A DNA stretch of 64,000 nucleotides from Mycobacterium paraense (GCF_002101815.1 NZ_LQPM01000008.1:186001-250000); one strand, 5' to 3'. Numbered from the stretch's first letter, positions 16,842 through 25,328 are shown. The notes: generated by a model from the letters alone, not told the origin. Numbers and translations: made by a program.

Positions 16842-17138
16842 ATGGTCAAGAACGGAACCCGCCTCGCCAGCCAGGTGTGCGACACCCAGGTCATCGTGGT
16901 CCGCAGCGCCGACAGCCTCGACGACCTGCGCTGCGGCGGCGCGCCGATGGTGCCGATCGGGGGCGAACGGTCCGGCGAGCTCGACCCGGCATTCGCCGAC
17001 GGCACCGTGATGGGCAAGCGCTACGTCGACGAGACCGGCGCCGAGGTGCTGGTGACCAAGCCGGGCGCCGGCAGCCTGAGCGTCGGCGCGACCGCCCTGC
17101 AGCTCAAAGAGGTCAAGCCGCTGCCCGCCAGCGACTAG
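16842..17138 (+). CDS. Small two-cysteine protein downstream of an acyl-CoA ligase
   Basis: A 98-residue protein beginning MVKNGTRLASQVCDTQVIVV. Two cysteines stand 21 residues apart (QVCDTQ and LRCGGAPM), and the conserved-looking block DDLRCGGAPMVPIG follows. The C-terminal half (KRYVDETGAEVLVTKPGAG) is likely beta-structured. There is no signal peptide or membrane segment. AGAAGGATG upstream of ATG 16842 supplies a Shine-Dalgarno sequence. It begins 12 nt after the ligase stop, which argues for a joint role such as a subunit or regulator of the ligase or a carrier for its product. I do not recognise a named family. The real stop and normal codon use make it a convincing gene. Confidence 0.72.
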   Translation: MVKNGTRLASQVCDTQVIVVRSADSLDDLRCGGAPMVPIGGERSGELDPAFADGTVMGKRYVDETGAEVLVTKPGAGSLSVGATALQLKEVKPLPASD

Positions 17139-17142
17139 CGGC

Positions 17143-18567
17143 CTACGGACCCGCGTGCCCGTTGGGCCCGGGGATTCCGAGCAGCAACCCGCCGCTGCCG
17201 CCCACCCCCGGTGTGGCGGCGACCCCGGTGCTGTTGCCGCCCGCGCCGCCATTGCCGACGAACTGGGCGTTGCCGCCGTCGCCGCCGTTGGCCTTGTTCG
17301 TGACCGAGCTGCCGGCGCCGGCGTTGCCGCCGTTGCCGCCGTTGCCGAAGATGCCGCCGTTGCCACCGTTGCCGCCGTGGCCGCCGTTGAATGCGGCGGC
17401 AGCGCTCTGGCCGCCGTTGCCGCCGTCACCGCCATGGCCGAACAACCCGATGGCGTTGCCGCCGGCGCCACCTGCGCCGCCGAACGCCAACAGGTTTTGC
17501 CCGCCGTTGCCGCCGCGGCCGCCGTTGCCCAACAGCGTGCCGCCGTTCCCGCCGATACCGCCGTTCCCGCCGGCGTCGTTGCCGCCGCCGGCGCCGCCGT
17601 TGCCGATCAGGCCGGCATTGCCGCCGTGTCCGGCTTTTCCGGCGTAGCCCGCGCCGCCGGCGCCGCCATCACCGCTGAGCATCCCGCCGGCTCCGCCGTC
17701 ACCGCCGGTGCCGGGGAACGACCCCTGCGTGCCCGCGGCGCCGCCGGCGCCGCCGTTGCCGTTCAACAACCCGCCGTGACCGCCGTGACCGCCGGAACCG
17801 GCGCCGCCAACCAAGCCGCCCGGGGCCAGGCCGCCGGCGCCGCCGACGCCACCGTTGCCGAACAACCCGACGGCATCGCCGCCCGCACCCCCGGAACCTG
17901 CCCCACCGACGGTGGTGCCGTTGTAGGCGCCACCCGCACCGCCCGGGCCGCCGTTGCCCCATAACAGCCCGCCGGCACCGCCGGCGCCGCCTTTGCCGCC
18001 GTTGACCGAGTTGGTGACGCTCAGGCCGCCCGGCCCGCCGGCGCCCCCGTTGCCGAACAGCCCCGCCGGACCGCCGTTGCCGCCGGGTGAGTTCGCCGCG
18101 CCCGAACCGCCGTCGCCACCGTTGCCCCACAGCAGCCCGCCGGCCCCACCGTTCTGGCCGGTGCCCGGGAGCCCGTTGGTGCCGTTGCCGATCAGCGGGC
18201 GCTGCAACAACAGTTCGGTGGGGGTGTTGATGGCGTTGAGGATGTCCTGCTGCACGACCTGCCAGGGGTTGGCGGTCGCCGCGGCGTTGGCCGCCTCCGC
18301 CCCGGCGTAGGCGCCGGCGCCGGCGTTCAGCGCCTGGACGAATTGCTGATGAAACGCCGCCGCCTGGGCGCCCACGGCCTGATAGTCCTGCGCGTGTGCG
18401 GCGAAGAACGCGGCCACCGCGGCCGACACCTCGTCGGCGCCGGCCGCCACCAGTTGCGTGGTCTGGGCGGCCGCGGCCGAGTTGGCTTGGCTCAGTGTGG
18501 AACCGACACCCGCCAGATCCGTGGCGGCCACCGCCACCAGGTCGGGTTGTGCGATGACGAAAGACAT
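17143..18567 (-). CDS. PE_PGRS protein (copy 1)
   Basis: A 474-residue PE_PGRS protein. An N-terminal PE domain of about 95 residues ([20 protein letters not shown]) is followed by the YxxxE export motif YAGAE (residues 87-91), which ESX systems read. A linker with [11 protein letters not shown] comes next, and then more than 300 residues of Gly-Gly-Ala/Asn repeats to the end. The signature Pro-Glu is Pro-Asp here. The protein is expected at the cell surface after ESX-5 export. ATG 18567 has GGAGGAGCGGAA just upstream. The GC-rich repeat tract extends to the stop without a distinct C-terminal domain. It converges with the small two-cysteine gene (4-nt gap). No PE_PGRS gene lies here in H37Rv. 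Confidence 0.92.
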   Translation of the reverse strand: MSFVIAQPDLVAVAATDLAGVGSTLSQANSAAAAQTTQLVAAGADEVSAAVAAFFAAHAQDYQAVGAQAAAFHQQFVQALNAGAGAYAGAEAANAAATANPWQVVQQDILNAINTPTELLLQRPLIGNGTNGLPGTGQNGGAGGLLWGNGGDGGSGAANSPGGNGGPAGLFGNGGAGGPGGLSVTNSVNGGKGGAGGAGGLLWGNGGPGGAGGAYNGTTVGGAGSGGAGGDAVGLFGNGGVGGAGGLAPGGLVGGAGSGGHGGHGGLLNGNGGAGGAAGTQGSFPGTGGDGGAGGMLSGDGGAGGAGYAGKAGHGGNAGLIGNGGAGGGNDAGGNGGIGGNGGTLLGNGGRGGNGGQNLLAFGGAGGAGGNAIGLFGHGGDGGNGGQSAAAAFNGGHGGNGGNGGIFGNGGNGGNAGAGSSVTNKANGGDGGNAQFVGNGGAGGNSTGVAATPGVGGSGGLLLGIPGPNGHAGP

Positions 18568-18648
18568 TTCCGCTCCTCCGGCTCTGCCCCCCGCCGACTG
18601 GGCAAGATCGTAGCGCGGTCGCCGGAGGCGCAGGTGCGGTTTGCTGCG

Positions 18649-19911
18649 TTACGGCCCTTGCGGCCCGTCGGCCCCGGCCGCGCCCAGCACGAGCCCGCCG
18701 TTGCCGCCGGAGCCACCGGGACCGCCGGTGGCTCCGATTGCGGCGGCGCCGCCTTCGCCGCCGTCGCCGCCGTTGCCGAACAGGCCCACCGCGTTGCCGC
18801 CGGGTCCGCCCGCGCCCGCCAACGTGTTGACCGACTGCCCGCCGGTGCCGCCGTGGCCGCCGCTGCCGAGCAGCGCGCCTCCGTTGCCGCCCGCGCCGCC
18901 GTTACCGGCCTGCGCGGCGATGAACCCGCCGCCGCCGGTTCCGCCGGCACCGCCGTTTCCGATGAGGTGGGCGCTACCGCCGGCGCCGCCGTCCGCGGCC
19001 TGGGTCCCATCGCCGCCGTCGCCGCCGTCGCCGAACACCAGACCGCCCGCGCCGCCGGAACCGCCCACGCCGCCCGTATGGCCGTCCCCGGCGTTGCCGC
19101 CGTCGCCCCCAAGGCCCCACAGCAGGCCGCCGCTGCCGCCGGCGCCGCCCGCCCCGCCGGCGCCGGTGGTGGCCTGGTTGCTGAAGCCGCCGTTACCGCC
19201 GGCGCCGCCGCTGCCGAACAGCCCTATCGCGTTGCCGCCTGCGCCGCCGGTGCCCCCATTGCTGGCACCGACGAAGTCGTTGACCCCTCCCGCGCCGCCG
19301 GCGCCACCGTTGCCGAAGATCAGCCCACCGGCGCCGCCCGCGCCGCCGCTGGGCGCGGTGCCGCCACCGGCGTTGGCCCTGCCGCCGGTGCCGCCGGCCC
19401 CGCCGTTGCCCAACAGCCCGGCGGGTCCGCCGTTGCCGCCGTTTTGGCCCGGCCCACCGGACCCGCCGTTGCCGCCGTTGCCCCACAGGATCCCGCCGCC
19501 CCCGCCGTTTGCCCCGGTCCCGGCCGCACCGTCGGTGCCGTTGCCGATCAGGGGCCGCTGCAACAGGATCTCGGTGGGTGTGTTGATCACGTTGAGCGCA
19601 TCCTGGACGGCGGTCTGCAATGGCGACACGCTGGCCGCCTCCGTGCCGGCGTAGGCGGCCGCACCCGCGCCCAGGGCCTGAACGAATTGCTGATGGAACG
19701 TCGCCGCGCGGGCGCTCAGGGCCTGGTACTGCTGGGCGTTCGCGCTGAAGAACGCGGCCACCGCCGCCGACACTTCGTCGGCGCCGGCAACCAGCAGGTC
19801 CGTGGTTCCGGCGGCAGCGGCCGAGTTGGCCTCGCTCACCGCCGAACCGATCCCGGCCAAATCCGTGGCGGCCGTGGAAATTTCGTCTGGAATCGCGATC
19901 AAAAATGACAT
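18649..19911 (-). CDS. PE_PGRS protein (copy 2)
   Basis: A 420-residue PE_PGRS protein. Its PE domain starts [20 protein letters not shown], again with Pro-Asp, and has the YAGTE export motif near residue 87. The [13 protein letters not shown] linker and a Gly-Gly repeat domain ending in GADGPQGP follow. ATG 19911 is preceded by GGGAGGT. The two nearest copies are 81 nt apart. A promoter-like element lies in each leader, so they are probably transcribed separately. The 141 nt upstream (19912-20052) contain CCCGCC/GGCGGG arms (19921-19940), which could partly sequester the Shine-Dalgarno sequence. The expected location and role are as for surface PE_PGRS proteins generally, and no specific function can be assigned. 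Confidence 0.92.
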   Translation of the reverse strand: MSFLIAIPDEISTAATDLAGIGSAVSEANSAAAAGTTDLLVAGADEVSAAVAAFFSANAQQYQALSARAATFHQQFVQALGAGAAAYAGTEAASVSPLQTAVQDALNVINTPTEILLQRPLIGNGTDGAAGTGANGGGGGILWGNGGNGGSGGPGQNGGNGGPAGLLGNGGAGGTGGRANAGGGTAPSGGAGGAGGLIFGNGGAGGAGGVNDFVGASNGGTGGAGGNAIGLFGSGGAGGNGGFSNQATTGAGGAGGAGGSGGLLWGLGGDGGNAGDGHTGGVGGSGGAGGLVFGDGGDGGDGTQAADGGAGGSAHLIGNGGAGGTGGGGFIAAQAGNGGAGGNGGALLGSGGHGGTGGQSVNTLAGAGGPGGNAVGLFGNGGDGGEGGAAAIGATGGPGGSGGNGGLVLGAAGADGPQGP

Positions 19912-20052
19912 TTCTTACCTCCCGCCAACACCACGGCGGGCGGTCGTCCGGGTTTAGGCGATCGCCCCGGTCCGCAAGCTAGACGTCAGATGATAGGCGC
20001 GTGCACCCGCGCCCGTACGGTTATCGACAACGTCTTCGCTGCGGTTATGCAA

Positions 20053-21516
20053 TCACCCGTCGGTCCCGGGCACGCCCAGCAGCAGGCCCCCCGCGCCGCC
20101 GATTCCGCCGTTGACGGCAAGCTGCCCGCCGCCGCCGTCGCCACCATTGCCGATCAACTGGGCGTTGCCGCCGTTGCCCCCGACCGCCCCGGTCAAGGTG
20201 GTGCCGAACCCGGCGTCGCCACCCCGACCGCCGCCCCCGGTGAGGCCCGCGTTGCCGCCGCGGCCGCCGTCGCCGCCCTTGCCCAGGCCCTGGCCGCCGT
20301 CCCCGCCTTGCCCGCCGTTGCCGTACAGCCCGAGGGCATTGCCGCCGGCGCCGCCTTCGCCGCCATTGCCGTAGGCGGACTGGCCGCCCGCGCCGCCGTG
20401 GCCGCCATGGCCGAACAGGCTGCCGCCGGCGCCGCCGTTGCCGCCGTTCCCGCCGTTCGCGAACAGGCTCGTCAGGGTGGCGGAACCGCCGGTGCCCCCG
20501 GCGCCGCCGTTGCCGATCAGGCCCGCCGAGCCGCCGTTGCCGCCGGCGTAGGAAGCCCCGCCCAACGACGGATTGCCTTCCGTCCCGTTCCCGCCGGCGC
20601 CCCCGTTGCCGCTGAACATCCCGCCCGCCCCGCCGTTGCCACCGCTGTTGCCGCGGGTGGCCACTCCAGCGTCGCCGCCGTGGCCGCCGTTACCGTTCAG
20701 CAGCCCCCCGTGGCCGCCCTGGCCGCCCGCACCGGCAATGCAGTTCGCCGCATCGTTGACCTGACCGGAACCGCCGTCGCCGCCGGCGCCTCCGCTGCCG
20801 AACAATCCGACGGCGTCGCCGCCGCGGCCGCCGGCGCCGCCCGTGGTCGAGGCGAGGGCGAACCCGCCGGTGCCGCCGGGTCCGCCGTTGCCCACCAGCA
20901 GGCCCCCGGTGCCGCCGGCGCCGCCGGGGCCGGCGGACTGGAAGCCGACGGCGGGCCCGCCGGCGCCGCCTGCGCCGCCGTTGCCCCACAGCCCGGCGGG
21001 TCCGCCGTTGCCGCCCGGGCCGCCGGGGCCGGAATTCGTTGCGGGCTTGCCCGATCCGCCGTTGCCGCCGTTGCCCCACAACAACCCGCCGGCCCCGCCG
21101 CTCTGCCCGGTACCCGGTGCTCCGTTGGCGCCGTTGCCGATCAGCGGGCGGCCCAGCAGCGCTTGGGTGGGCGCATTGACCGCGTTGAGCACGTCCTGCT
21201 GCAGCGCCTGCCACGGGTTCGCCGCCGCCGCGGCGTTGGCCGCCTCGGTGCCGGCGTAGGCGCTCGCGCCGGCGTCGAGGGCGCGGACGAATTGGTCGTG
21301 GAACGCCGCCACCTGCGCGCTGACCGCCTGATAGGCCCGACCGTGGTCGGCAAAGAGCGCGGCGATCGCCGCCGACACCTCGTCCTGGGCCGCCGCGACG
21401 ACCTCGGTGGTCTGGGCCGCCGCAACCGAGTTGGCCTGGCCGAGCGTGGCACCCATGCCCGCCAAATCCGTGGCGGCCGACGCCACCAGCTCGGGCTGCG
21501 CCATCACGAAAGACAT
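20053..21516 (-). CDS. PE_PGRS protein (copy 3)
   Basis: A 487-residue PE_PGRS protein with a canonical Pro-Glu ([20 protein letters not shown]), the YAGTE motif, the [11 protein letters not shown] linker and a long Gly-Gly repeat tract. Repeat units such as GNGGAGGxGG alternate with less regular inserts (for example [18 protein letters not shown]). One contains a cysteine, which is rare in PGRS domains. ATG 21516 is chosen because the PE domain starts there, and an upstream in-frame ATG at 21534 adds only MCRRCG. The three genes share the PE domain closely but differ in repeat content, which suggests tandem duplication followed by repeat turnover. Confidence 0.92.
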   Translation of the reverse strand: MSFVMAQPELVASAATDLAGMGATLGQANSVAAAQTTEVVAAAQDEVSAAIAALFADHGRAYQAVSAQVAAFHDQFVRALDAGASAYAGTEAANAAAAANPWQALQQDVLNAVNAPTQALLGRPLIGNGANGAPGTGQSGGAGGLLWGNGGNGGSGKPATNSGPGGPGGNGGPAGLWGNGGAGGAGGPAVGFQSAGPGGAGGTGGLLVGNGGPGGTGGFALASTTGGAGGRGGDAVGLFGSGGAGGDGGSGQVNDAANCIAGAGGQGGHGGLLNGNGGHGGDAGVATRGNSGGNGGAGGMFSGNGGAGGNGTEGNPSLGGASYAGGNGGSAGLIGNGGAGGTGGSATLTSLFANGGNGGNGGAGGSLFGHGGHGGAGGQSAYGNGGEGGAGGNALGLYGNGGQGGDGGQGLGKGGDGGRGGNAGLTGGGGRGGDAGFGTTLTGAVGGNGGNAQLIGNGGDGGGGQLAVNGGIGGAGGLLLGVPGTDG

Positions 21517-21695
21517 CCCGCACCTCCGACACAATGCGGCTCGGCGTCGCCGGATCGGGGCGTCGTCGAGCCTGGGTTGAGGAGCAAATCGTAACGTGGC
21601 CTCACCGAGCGGAGGCCGGAATTCTCAGCAAATGTCCGCGGGTTGGCCTGGCGCCCACTGGCACCGGCCCGGGCGCCCGGCGGATGGCGGCCGTG

Positions 21696-22328
21696 CTAGC
21701 CGGGGAGCCCGTTGCGGATGACGAATTCCCTTGCTTTGATCAGGAATTCGAGTTGCTCGCCGACCTGGCGCAGCGGGTCGGTGCAGCGCTTGGAGCGCGA
21801 CAGCACGACGGCGCCTTCCAGGGCGGCGATCGACATCACCGCCAGCGACTCCGCGTCGGCGTCGTCGAAGCCGTCGTTGGCAAACGCCCGTGTCAACGCG
21901 TGACACCACCGGCCCAGGATGGCGCCGGCCTCGGCGGACAGCTTGGGCTCGGCGTCGTCGGAGCCGATCGCCGCGGCGACCACGGCGCAGCCGGCGGCGA
22001 AATCGCTCTCGGCCAGGAGGCGCTCCCAAAATTCGACGAACTCGCGCAGCAGGGCTCGGGCGCCCCAGCCGGCGGCGTCGTCGATCATGGCGGTGATGGA
22101 GTCGCCGGAATAGCGCAGCGCCTCGGCGAGGATCTGATTGCGGCCCTCGGGGAAGTGGTAGTACACCGAGCCGCGCGGCGCGCCGCTGCGGGCGAGCACC
22201 TCGTCGATGGTGACCCCGGCGGCCCCGCGCTCGCGCATCACTTCGGCGGCGCTCAGCAGCATTTTCTTGCGCGTGTCGCAGCGCTTGGTCGGCGTGGATT
22301 CCGCCTTGGCGTCGGTGCTAGTCGGCAC
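21696..22328 (-). CDS. TetR-family transcriptional regulator (LmrA/YxaF-like)
   Basis: A 210-residue TetR regulator. The helix-turn-helix is in KKMLLSAAEVMRERGAAG and VTIDEVLARSGAPRGSVYYHF, near residues 20-60. The C-terminal ligand domain has AAGCAVVAAAIG, typical of the LmrA/YxaF group. GTG 22328 is chosen because GGAGGT lies 6 nt upstream. An in-frame ATG at 22355 overlaps the stop of a 43-residue ORF as ATGA and would give a 219-residue product by coupling. It probably represses its own transcript through the palindrome at 22516-22531. H37Rv has no TetR gene between echA1 and Rv0223c. The ligand is unknown. Confidence 0.85.
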   Translation of the reverse strand: MPTSTDAKAESTPTKRCDTRKKMLLSAAEVMRERGAAGVTIDEVLARSGAPRGSVYYHFPEGRNQILAEALRYSGDSITAMIDDAAGWGARALLREFVEFWERLLAESDFAAGCAVVAAAIGSDDAEPKLSAEAGAILGRWCHALTRAFANDGFDDADAESLAVMSIAALEGAVVLSRSKRCTDPLRQVGEQLEFLIKAREFVIRNGLPG

Positions 22329-22351
22329 TGTCGTACCTCCCGGAGCGAGCG

Positions 22352-22483
22352 TCATGCAGCGTGTGAATGCCGTGGTACCGGCCAGTGCATGTTACGCGGG
22401 CTGAATCGGAAGGGGCGGCGCTTCAGGTCGGGCATCTCGCGCGTGAACTGGTAGCCGGCGATGTTGAGTTCGATGATCCACAT
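22352..22483 (-). CDS. 43-residue small protein co-transcribed with the TetR gene
   Basis: ATG 22483 opens a 44-codon frame beginning MWIIELNIAGYQFTRE, followed by a basic stretch (LKRRPFRF) and ending PRHSHAA. GGGAGA lies 7 nt upstream of the ATG. The stop TGA overlaps ATG 22355 of the TetR frame as ATGA. The upstream sequence carries a good promoter and palindrome. No family is recognised. The composition (Trp-rich, amphipathic N-terminus, basic middle) looks like a real small protein rather than random reading. It could instead be a leader peptide controlling the TetR gene, or the residue of a truncated enzyme. It is too short for routine annotation. Confidence 0.55.
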   Translation of the reverse strand: MWIIELNIAGYQFTREMPDLKRRPFRFSPRNMHWPVPRHSHAA

Positions 22484-22811
22484 TGTTTTCTCCCGGCCTG
22501 AGTGCGGCCCATGATTATGCTGAGAAGCATATAAGACATCGGTCGAGTAAGCAAGTTTTATTCCCTAACTAACTCTGACAGCTCGGTAAACGCGGAGTGG
22601 GCCCCGTCACACCGCCCTTACGACATGCGGTACATGGGCCCGGTTTTATGCTCTATTACATAATCCCTACGCCCGCGGTTGACGGCGCCGACGGCTGCTT
22701 GCGCACGCAAAAGCGCAGCTGGCCCGCACTCAGTGGGAGGCGGCCGCCATCGAGCGGTGGGAGGGCGTGCCGTCGTTCATCGCGCGCCGCCAGGCGCGCT
22801 TTTGCTGAGGA
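22484..22811. other. 328-nt gap with promoter, operator and a possible gene remnant
   Basis: Besides the TetR promoter (22516-22554) this stretch is locally AT-richer (22530-22670) and contains TTTTATGCTCTATTACATAA near 22650, which resembles -10 sequences on either strand. Bases 22683-22808 on the plus strand are open for 41 codons in a frame ending LARTQWEAAAIERWEG and then a basic tail and TGA. It has no start codon or Shine-Dalgarno sequence, and the amino-acid order looks protein-like. It may be the tail of a decayed gene. Nothing else is seen. Confidence 0.3.
22516..22554 (-). promoter_or_regulatory. Promoter with overlapping palindromic operator for the small ORF and TetR unit
   Basis: Read on the minus strand, a -35 TTGCTT (22554-22549) and a -10 TATGCT (22531-22526) are separated by 17 nt. 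The -10 is one arm of the perfect palindrome TATGCT-N4-AGCATA (22516-22531). A repressor bound there would block RNA polymerase, which is the usual layout of TetR autoregulation. The start codon at 22483 would have a leader of roughly 35 nt. Confidence 0.55.
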
Positions 22812-24281
22812 TCAGCTGTCCAGGGTGTAGCCCATCGGCATCAGCAAGCTCTTCTGCTGCGTGAAGTGCTCGACGCCCTCGGGGCCGTTCTCCCGGCCGA
22901 TGCCCGAGTTCTTGTAACCGCCGAACGGACAGCAGGGATCGAACGCGTACCAGTTGATCGCATACGTCCCGGTGCGGATCTTCTCCGCGATCTCGATGCC
23001 GCGCGGCACATTGGCCGTCCACACGCTGCCGGCCAGCCCGTACGCCGAGTCGTTGGCGATCTTGATCGCGTCCTCCTCGCTGTCGTAGGGGATGATGCTC
23101 AGCACGGGCCCGAAGATCTCCTCCTGGGCGATCGTCATCTTGTTGTCGACGTCGGCGAAAACGGTTGGCTGCACGAAGAACCCGTTGTCCAGGCCCTCGG
23201 GACGGCCGCCGCCGCACACCAGCCGAGCGCCCTCCTCGACGCCCTTGGCGATGTAGCCCTCGACGCGGGCGCGCTGCTTCTCCGAGATCAGCGACCCGAT
23301 CTGGGCCGCCGCGTCCGACGGCGGGCCGACAGGCAGCGCCTGCATGAAACCGCTGACGGCCTCGACGATTTCGTCGTAGCGCGAGCGTGGCGCCAGGATG
23401 CGCGTCTGGGCCACGCAAGCCTGACCGGTGTTCATGATCCCGGAGAACACCAACATCGGGATGGACGCGGCCAGGTCGACGTCGTCGAGGACGATGGCCG
23501 CCGACTTCCCGCCGAGCTCCAGCGTGCACGGCTTGAGCATCTCCGCGGCGCGGCGGCCGATCTCCTTGCCGACGGCCGAGCTGCCGGTGAAGGAGAACAG
23601 GTCGACGTCGGGATTGGACGTCAGCGCCTGGCCGGTCTCGATCCCGCCGGGCACCACCGACAGCACGCCCCCGGGCAGGCCCGCCTCGGCGAATGCCTCC
23701 GCCAAAAGGTTTGCGCTCAAAGGCGTTTCGGCGGCGGGCTTGAGTACCACGGTGCACCCGGCCAGCAGCGCCGGCCCCAGCTTGTTGACCGCCAAAAACA
23801 GGGGCACGTTCCACGCCACGATCGCGCCCACCACGCCGACCGGCTCGCGATACACGACGCTCTGGCCGTAGCCGCCGTTGCGGATCTCTTTCCACTTGAC
23901 CTGGTCGACGGCCGGGCCGGCGAAGAAGTTCAGCGCACCGATCGAGCTCATCCAGTGCATCGTTTCGATGCCGGTCGGCGGCTGACCCGTTTCGCCGGCG
24001 AGGACCGCAGTGAACTGGTCCTTGCGCTCCTCCATCAACTTGAGCGCGTTGGCGATCACGGCCGCGCGCTCCTTGGGCGGCGTTGTGGGCCAGGGGCCGT
24101 TGTCGAAGGCGGCACGCGCGGCGGCGACGGCGGCGTCGACGTCGGCCGCCGCGGCCAGCGGCGTCTTGCCGACGTACTCGCCGGTCGCCGGGCAGTGCAC
24201 TTCGATGACTTCCGAGGTCGACGGCTCCGCCCACTTGCCGCCGATGAAAAGTTTGTCGTATTCGGTCTTAGCGCTCGTCAT
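22812..24281 (-). CDS. NAD(P)-dependent aldehyde dehydrogenase (Rv0223c ortholog)
   Basis: A 489-residue aldehyde dehydrogenase oxidising an aldehyde to its acid. Seen are FTGSSAVGKEIG (cofactor-binding), the general base Glu in LELGGKSAA near residue 255, the catalytic Cys in NTGQACVAQTR near 288, and EEIFGPVLSIIPY. Length matches the M. tuberculosis protein. The start ATG 24281 overlaps, as ATGA, the stop of a 17-residue micro-ORF carried by a MIRU-like repeat, and GAGGAG within that repeat serves as the Shine-Dalgarno sequence. Rv0224c lies upstream on the same strand (91 nt), so the two may be co-transcribed. The physiological aldehyde is not evident. Confidence 0.88.
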   Translation of the reverse strand: MTSAKTEYDKLFIGGKWAEPSTSEVIEVHCPATGEYVGKTPLAAAADVDAAVAAARAAFDNGPWPTTPPKERAAVIANALKLMEERKDQFTAVLAGETGQPPTGIETMHWMSSIGALNFFAGPAVDQVKWKEIRNGGYGQSVVYREPVGVVGAIVAWNVPLFLAVNKLGPALLAGCTVVLKPAAETPLSANLLAEAFAEAGLPGGVLSVVPGGIETGQALTSNPDVDLFSFTGSSAVGKEIGRRAAEMLKPCTLELGGKSAAIVLDDVDLAASIPMLVFSGIMNTGQACVAQTRILAPRSRYDEIVEAVSGFMQALPVGPPSDAAAQIGSLISEKQRARVEGYIAKGVEEGARLVCGGGRPEGLDNGFFVQPTVFADVDNKMTIAQEEIFGPVLSIIPYDSEEDAIKIANDSAYGLAGSVWTANVPRGIEIAEKIRTGTYAINWYAFDPCCPFGGYKNSGIGRENGPEGVEHFTQQKSLLMPMGYTLDS

Positions 24282-24331
24282 ATGCGCCGCTCCTCCTCAT
24301 TGCTCCGCGCTGCATCGTCGCCGGCGCGCAT
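24278..24331 (-). repeat. MIRU-like repeat encoding a 17-residue micro-ORF coupled to Rv0223c (copy A)
   Basis: Read on the minus strand, ATG 24331 opens MRAGDDAARSNEEERRI and ends at TGA 24280-24278. The TGA overlaps the Rv0223c ATG as ATGA. The DNA (core CCGGCGACGATGCAG, then ATGAGGAGGAGCGGCGC) is about 90 percent identical over 44 nt to copy B before Rv0227c. The CGACGATGCAGAGCG and GATGAGGAG elements and the start/stop overlap are features described for mycobacterial interspersed repetitive units. It supplies the ribosome-binding GAGGAG for the downstream gene. Confidence 0.6.
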
Positions 24332-24372
24332 GGCGCCACCCTACCCAAGCGGACGCAAAACGAGAACATGTT

Positions 24373-25143
24373 TCATTCTCGGGGTGCGAGCACCAGCACG
24401 AGATTGCTGACCAGCAACTCGCGCAGCGCCGGCACCGACGTCAGCCACCACGCCCATCGGGGGTGGTAGCGGGGAAATGCGGCCACCGCGGCGCCGGTGT
24501 TCGCGGCCCAGCTCAGGCCGTCGGCGGCCGACACCGCAAACAACGACGACCCGTAGTTGTTTTTGGCCGGATGGCCGTGCTTGCGGGCGTACCGCGCCGC
24601 GGCGCGGGCACCGCCGAGGTAGTGCGTCAGGCCCATCTCGTGGCCGCCGAACGGGCCGAGCCAGACGGTGTAGGACAGCACGGCCAGCCCACCCGGCCTG
24701 GTCACCCGCAGCATCTCGGCGCCGAGCTGCCACGGCCGCGGCACGTGTTCCGCCACGTTGGAGGACAGGCAGATGTCGACGGAGTCGTCGGCGAACGGGA
24801 GCGCCAGGCCCGAGGCCCGGACGAAGCGGCCCGGCTCGCGCGCCAAAACCGGTCCGGCGGCGTGCATCTCGCTCGGGTCGGGCTCCACACCGATGTAGCG
24901 GACGCCGGCCTCGGCGAAGGCGGCCGCGAAATACCCCGGGCCGCCGCCGACGTCGAGCAGCGTGCGGCCGGCCGGATCTTCGCCGTGGGTCCCGCGCCAC
25001 AGGTCGGCGACCATCGCCGCGGTATCGGCCGCCAGCGCGCCGTAGAAGCGGCCCGGGTCGGACCGTTCGTGGCGGAATTCCGCCAGCAGCCGCACCGACC
25101 GGCGCAGCGTCGCCCGTCGTGCGAATACGTCGGTCACGCCCAC
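24373..25143 (-). CDS. SAM-dependent methyltransferase (Rv0224c ortholog)
   Basis: A 256-residue class I methyltransferase. Motif I is LLDVGGGPGYFAAAFAEAG near residues 63-81, the acidic loop is IGVEPDP, and LSSNVAEHVPRPW with MLRVTRPGGLAVLSY follow as motifs II and III of the Methyltransf_11 type. It starts at GTG 25143. Length and neighbours equal Rv0224c, a gene reported as needed for growth in transposon screens. It is divergent from the Rv0225 glycosyltransferase and lies in a conserved envelope-lipid cluster, so a lipid or glycolipid acceptor is plausible, but this is inference. The C-terminal region includes a hydrophobic stretch (LRELLVSNLVLVLA) that could contact the membrane. Confidence 0.85.
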   Translation of the reverse strand: MGVTDVFARRATLRRSVRLLAEFRHERSDPGRFYGALAADTAAMVADLWRGTHGEDPAGRTLLDVGGGPGYFAAAFAEAGVRYIGVEPDPSEMHAAGPVLAREPGRFVRASGLALPFADDSVDICLSSNVAEHVPRPWQLGAEMLRVTRPGGLAVLSYTVWLGPFGGHEMGLTHYLGGARAAARYARKHGHPAKNNYGSSLFAVSAADGLSWAANTGAAVAAFPRYHPRWAWWLTSVPALRELLVSNLVLVLAPRE

Positions 25144-25196
25144 GTGCCGCTCCCCGCAAGCCCGTCGACCCGGTCAGACCGTATGCCCGGCTCCCG

Positions 25197-25241
25197 GCGA
25201 CAACGGGCCCCAGCCGTCAGTTGTCGCTGTGAGGTGGGCAC
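25197..25241. repeat. Palindromic repeat, copy 2 (partial)
   Basis: Bases 25218-25241 are the reverse complement of 139-162 with one mismatch in 24. In addition GCGACAAC (25197-25204) and GTTGTCGC (25220-25227) form perfect 8-bp arms, so this copy is also palindromic but with a different partner arm. It lies in the 185-nt divergent interval between Rv0224c and Rv0225. Confidence 0.5.
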
Positions 25242-25314
25242 GAGGAACATCCTTCCAGCCAGGGGCGGGTGTGACGGATGGGGCAAGGTAGGACGGGCCG
25301 CGTCGCCACCCGGC

Positions 25315-25320
25315 TACGCT
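25315..25320 (+). promoter_or_regulatory. Putative -10 element of leaderless Rv0225
   Basis: TACGCT is followed by 8 nt and ATG 25329, without a Shine-Dalgarno sequence. It is consistent with a leaderless or near-leaderless transcript, as for fadD4, lipC, fadE4 and nirB in this window. Confidence 0.35.
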
Positions 25321-25328
25321 GGCCAGTA

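Noticed and set aside
17143..21516. PGRS tracts as a tandem DNA repeat or CRISPR-like array
   Set aside because: The repetition is at the codon level (Gly-Gly-x) with varied spacing. There are no identical repeats separated by unique spacers.
18343..21594. Very long plus-strand ORFs antisense to the PE_PGRS genes (for example 18343-19908 and 19990-21594)
   Set aside because: They run opposite the PGRS repeats, where high GC and the Gly codon pattern leave few stops on the other strand. They are built of alanine-, valine- and glycine-rich low-complexity sequence and have no start context. The PE domains on the minus strand are unambiguous.
22683..22808. 41-codon open stretch ending LARTQWEAAAIERWEG and a basic tail, as a coding gene
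   Set aside because: It has no start codon or ribosome site. I list it only as a possible decayed remnant within the gap.
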